This document shows, one piece after another, positions 14,153 to 14,890 of a stretch of 14,890 nucleotides of DNA. Below the pieces are notes generated by a model, which was given only the letters and a program-made list of their open reading frames with translations, made no database searches and was not told where the DNA came from. The number at the start of each line of letters is the position of its first letter. Within the stretch, counting starts at the first letter, position 1. The DNA lies in assembly GCA_040005095.1 (NCBI GenBank), contig JBDTZN010000048.1, positions 1 through 14,890 on the forward strand, given 5' to 3'. The DNA is from UBA5186 sp040005095. GTDB lineage: Bacteria > Actinomycetota > Thermoleophilia > Gaiellales > Gaiellaceae. The translations under genes were made by a program, and so were the position numbers.

Positions 14153-14338
14153 TGCTGCCTGGAATCGCTTACGAAGCCTCGAAGGCTCGAGGACGTTGCC
14201 GGTCAACGGGTGGCCGAAGACGAGGTCGAGCTCTCTTTGAAAGTCCGAGCCCTCGAAGTGCCTGCGGAGCTCACCCCCGAGCACGTCTACGAGACGTACG
14301 GCGCGGCTGGACCGGCGCGACTTCGGCGTCCCAAACTG
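14153..14338 (-). pseudogene. internal fragment of a third tyrosine integrase
   Basis: The minus-strand frame reads QFGTPKSRRSSRAVRL, then DVLGGELRRHF, DLVFGHPLTGNVLE and PSRLRKRFQAA. This is the central part of an integrase catalytic domain: the GTPKTRRS-type beta-hairpin with the catalytic Lys, followed by the LVF-x-HPxTGxPLxPSxLxxRF block. The Arg box before it and the HxxR...H...Y boxes after it are absent, so about 62 codons of a ~400-codon gene remain. The sequence differs from both other integrases in the window, so it records a separate integration event. Confidence 0.65.
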
Positions 14339-14381
14339 AAGCTGTCGCAACTCCCGGTGTGGGTGGTAAGAAGTCCGGAGT

Positions 14382-14455
14382 ATGCGCGCGCTGCCGGCTG
14401 GCACGGTCACCTTCCTCTTCACCGACATCGAGGGCTCGACCGGCCTGCTCTCCGG
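14382..14455 (+). pseudogene. N-terminal fragment of a class III cyclase / ATPase regulator
   Basis: From ATG 14382 (preceded by CCGGAG) the frame reads MRALPAGTVTFLFTDIEGST, then GLL. This is the standard start of actinobacterial class III cyclase-ATPase regulators, including the first metal-binding Asp. After about 24 codons homology stops and the frame ends at TGA 14553. The rest of the gene (normally ~1000 codons) is missing. It is a different gene from the one at 1926, whose start reads ERRIVSVLVADVAGST. Confidence 0.7.
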
Positions 14456-14703
14456 TAGCAGGAGGGCCGCCAGTCTCCCTCGGCGATCTCGTGGTGCTCG
14501 ATATAGCTCGCGTCGAGATCGAGCGTCACCGTCTCACGCCCAAGGAGCGTGTTGACGCGAGCGAACAACTCCTCGAGCGCCGGTTGAGCTGACCGATATG
14601 GCCGAGACTGAAGCGGCGCAAGAACCGTGTGGGGTGTCAAAAATCCGTTCCGCCTGTAAATCAGGCCATTCGTAACCTCGGGTCCGAGTTTTGGCACCTC
14701 ACA
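14456..14703. other. unassigned sequence replacing the cyclase body
   Basis: Sequence between the cyclase fragment and repeat copy c. A minus-strand frame (14697 to 14419) includes RVNTLLGRETVTLDLDASYI, whose DLDAS faintly recalls a DDE transposase, but no second catalytic motif or terminal repeats are visible, so I do not assign it. Confidence 0.3.
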
Positions 14704-14739
14704 CGTCGTATGGAACGATTCTGGAACGGTCAGGGTCTA
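14704..14739 (+). repeat. 36-bp direct repeat, copy c (integrase 3'-end relic)
   Basis: 34 of 36 bases match 9687-9722; in frame it reads TSYGTILERSGS, the same C-terminus as the truncated integrase. No integrase sequence precedes it, so only the 3' end survives. It lies 96 bp before the second tRNA-Ala fragment, which suggests the original order integrase 3' end - short spacer - att. Confidence 0.7.
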
Positions 14740-14835
14740 GCCACGTGCCGCCGCCTGTTCCCCTCGCGAAGGTGAAACGGCTCGGCTAGGCGGAATCGGC
14801 TACTGACGGCGGCAGGCGGCGCACGGCGCGCTCAG

Positions 14836-14879
14836 TTTGCAAGCCGGAGGTCGCCGGTTCGATCCCGGCACGCTCCATC
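14836..14879 (+). repeat. attachment-site core: 3' part of tRNA-Ala(UGC), copy 2
   Basis: 42 of 44 bases match 7307-7350 in direct orientation, again starting at the anticodon loop TTTGCAA. The two inner differences (A to G and T to C) are the two partners of the first T-stem base pair (49-65), so the T-arm still pairs perfectly (GCCGG with CCGGC). The tRNA 5' half is missing. With copy 1 it delimits a 7.5-kb unit. Confidence 0.8.
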
Positions 14880-14890
14880 GTCCGCCGCGT

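Noticed and set aside
14419..14697. Possible DDE transposase fragment (DLDAS) on the minus strand
   Set aside because: Only one short motif-like stretch, no second acidic motif, no terminal inverted repeats or target duplication.
14640..14703. tRNA-like sequence around CCTGTAAATCAGG
   Set aside because: It has an anticodon-arm look, but no T-arm with a TTCRANY loop can be formed and no acceptor pairing is possible.
7307..14879. CRISPR array or other short regularly spaced repeats
   Set aside because: The repeats in the window are few and widely spaced, and are att or integrase-end copies; no regular spacer pattern exists.

Overview
The window is high-GC DNA with dense ORFs on both strands. 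Several start codons are GTG, two genes look leaderless, and the proteins are of actinobacterial type: a class III cyclase fused to an AAA ATPase, HYR-repeat secreted proteins, and integrases with a Cys-containing N-terminus. This fits a soil or sediment actinobacterium, possibly from the Thermoleophilia (Gaiellales/Solirubrobacterales). That placement is inferred from protein style; no marker gene is present.

Layout. 1-1925: mostly non-coding, with a 31-aa single-membrane-segment microprotein (minus), a secreted or anchored cupin (plus), a pair of inverted 28-bp repeats, and the 3' end of an initiator-tRNA-like sequence with a terminator. 1926-5477: one very large protein, class III nucleotidyl cyclase + AAA/STAND ATPase + short TPR region + a family 5 solute-binding domain with no secretion signal. 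5478-5964: decayed sequence with a C-terminal protein fragment. 5965-7197: an intact tyrosine integrase, whose start lies about 110 bp from the 3' third of tRNA-Ala(UGC) at 7307-7350. The same 44-bp tRNA segment recurs in direct orientation at 14836-14879, so 7307-14879 looks like one unit of a tRNA-Ala-integrated island array, with the intact tRNA expected off the left edge.

Inside that unit: a PIN-domain fragment, a 51-aa membrane peptide, an apparently intact drmC (phospholipase D family) preceded by only the last ~65 codons of drmB, so a DISARM defence operon has been largely deleted. The deletion joins head-on a tyrosine integrase that has lost its N-terminal half. Next comes a small DsrE-family gene with an in-frame TGA exactly where the family has the first Cys of its CxxC motif, followed at once by a strong hairpin: a candidate selenoprotein. 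After a 650-bp non-coding stretch there is a two-gene minus-strand operon (Pro/Ala-rich membrane protein, then a six-HYR-repeat + FN3 secreted protein) with a recognisable promoter overlapped by a palindrome. The right end (14100-14890) is a graveyard: a middle fragment of another integrase, the first ~25 codons of a cyclase, a copy of an integrase 3'-end repeat, and the second tRNA-Ala fragment.

The genes do not form one pathway. The left part is chromosomal-type or older accessory DNA, the middle and right parts are repeatedly recombined island DNA. The observations most worth following are the putative UGA-recoded DsrE protein, the DISARM remnant and its junction, the tRNA-Ala att array with its phased repeats, and the cyclase-ATPase-solute-binding fusion.
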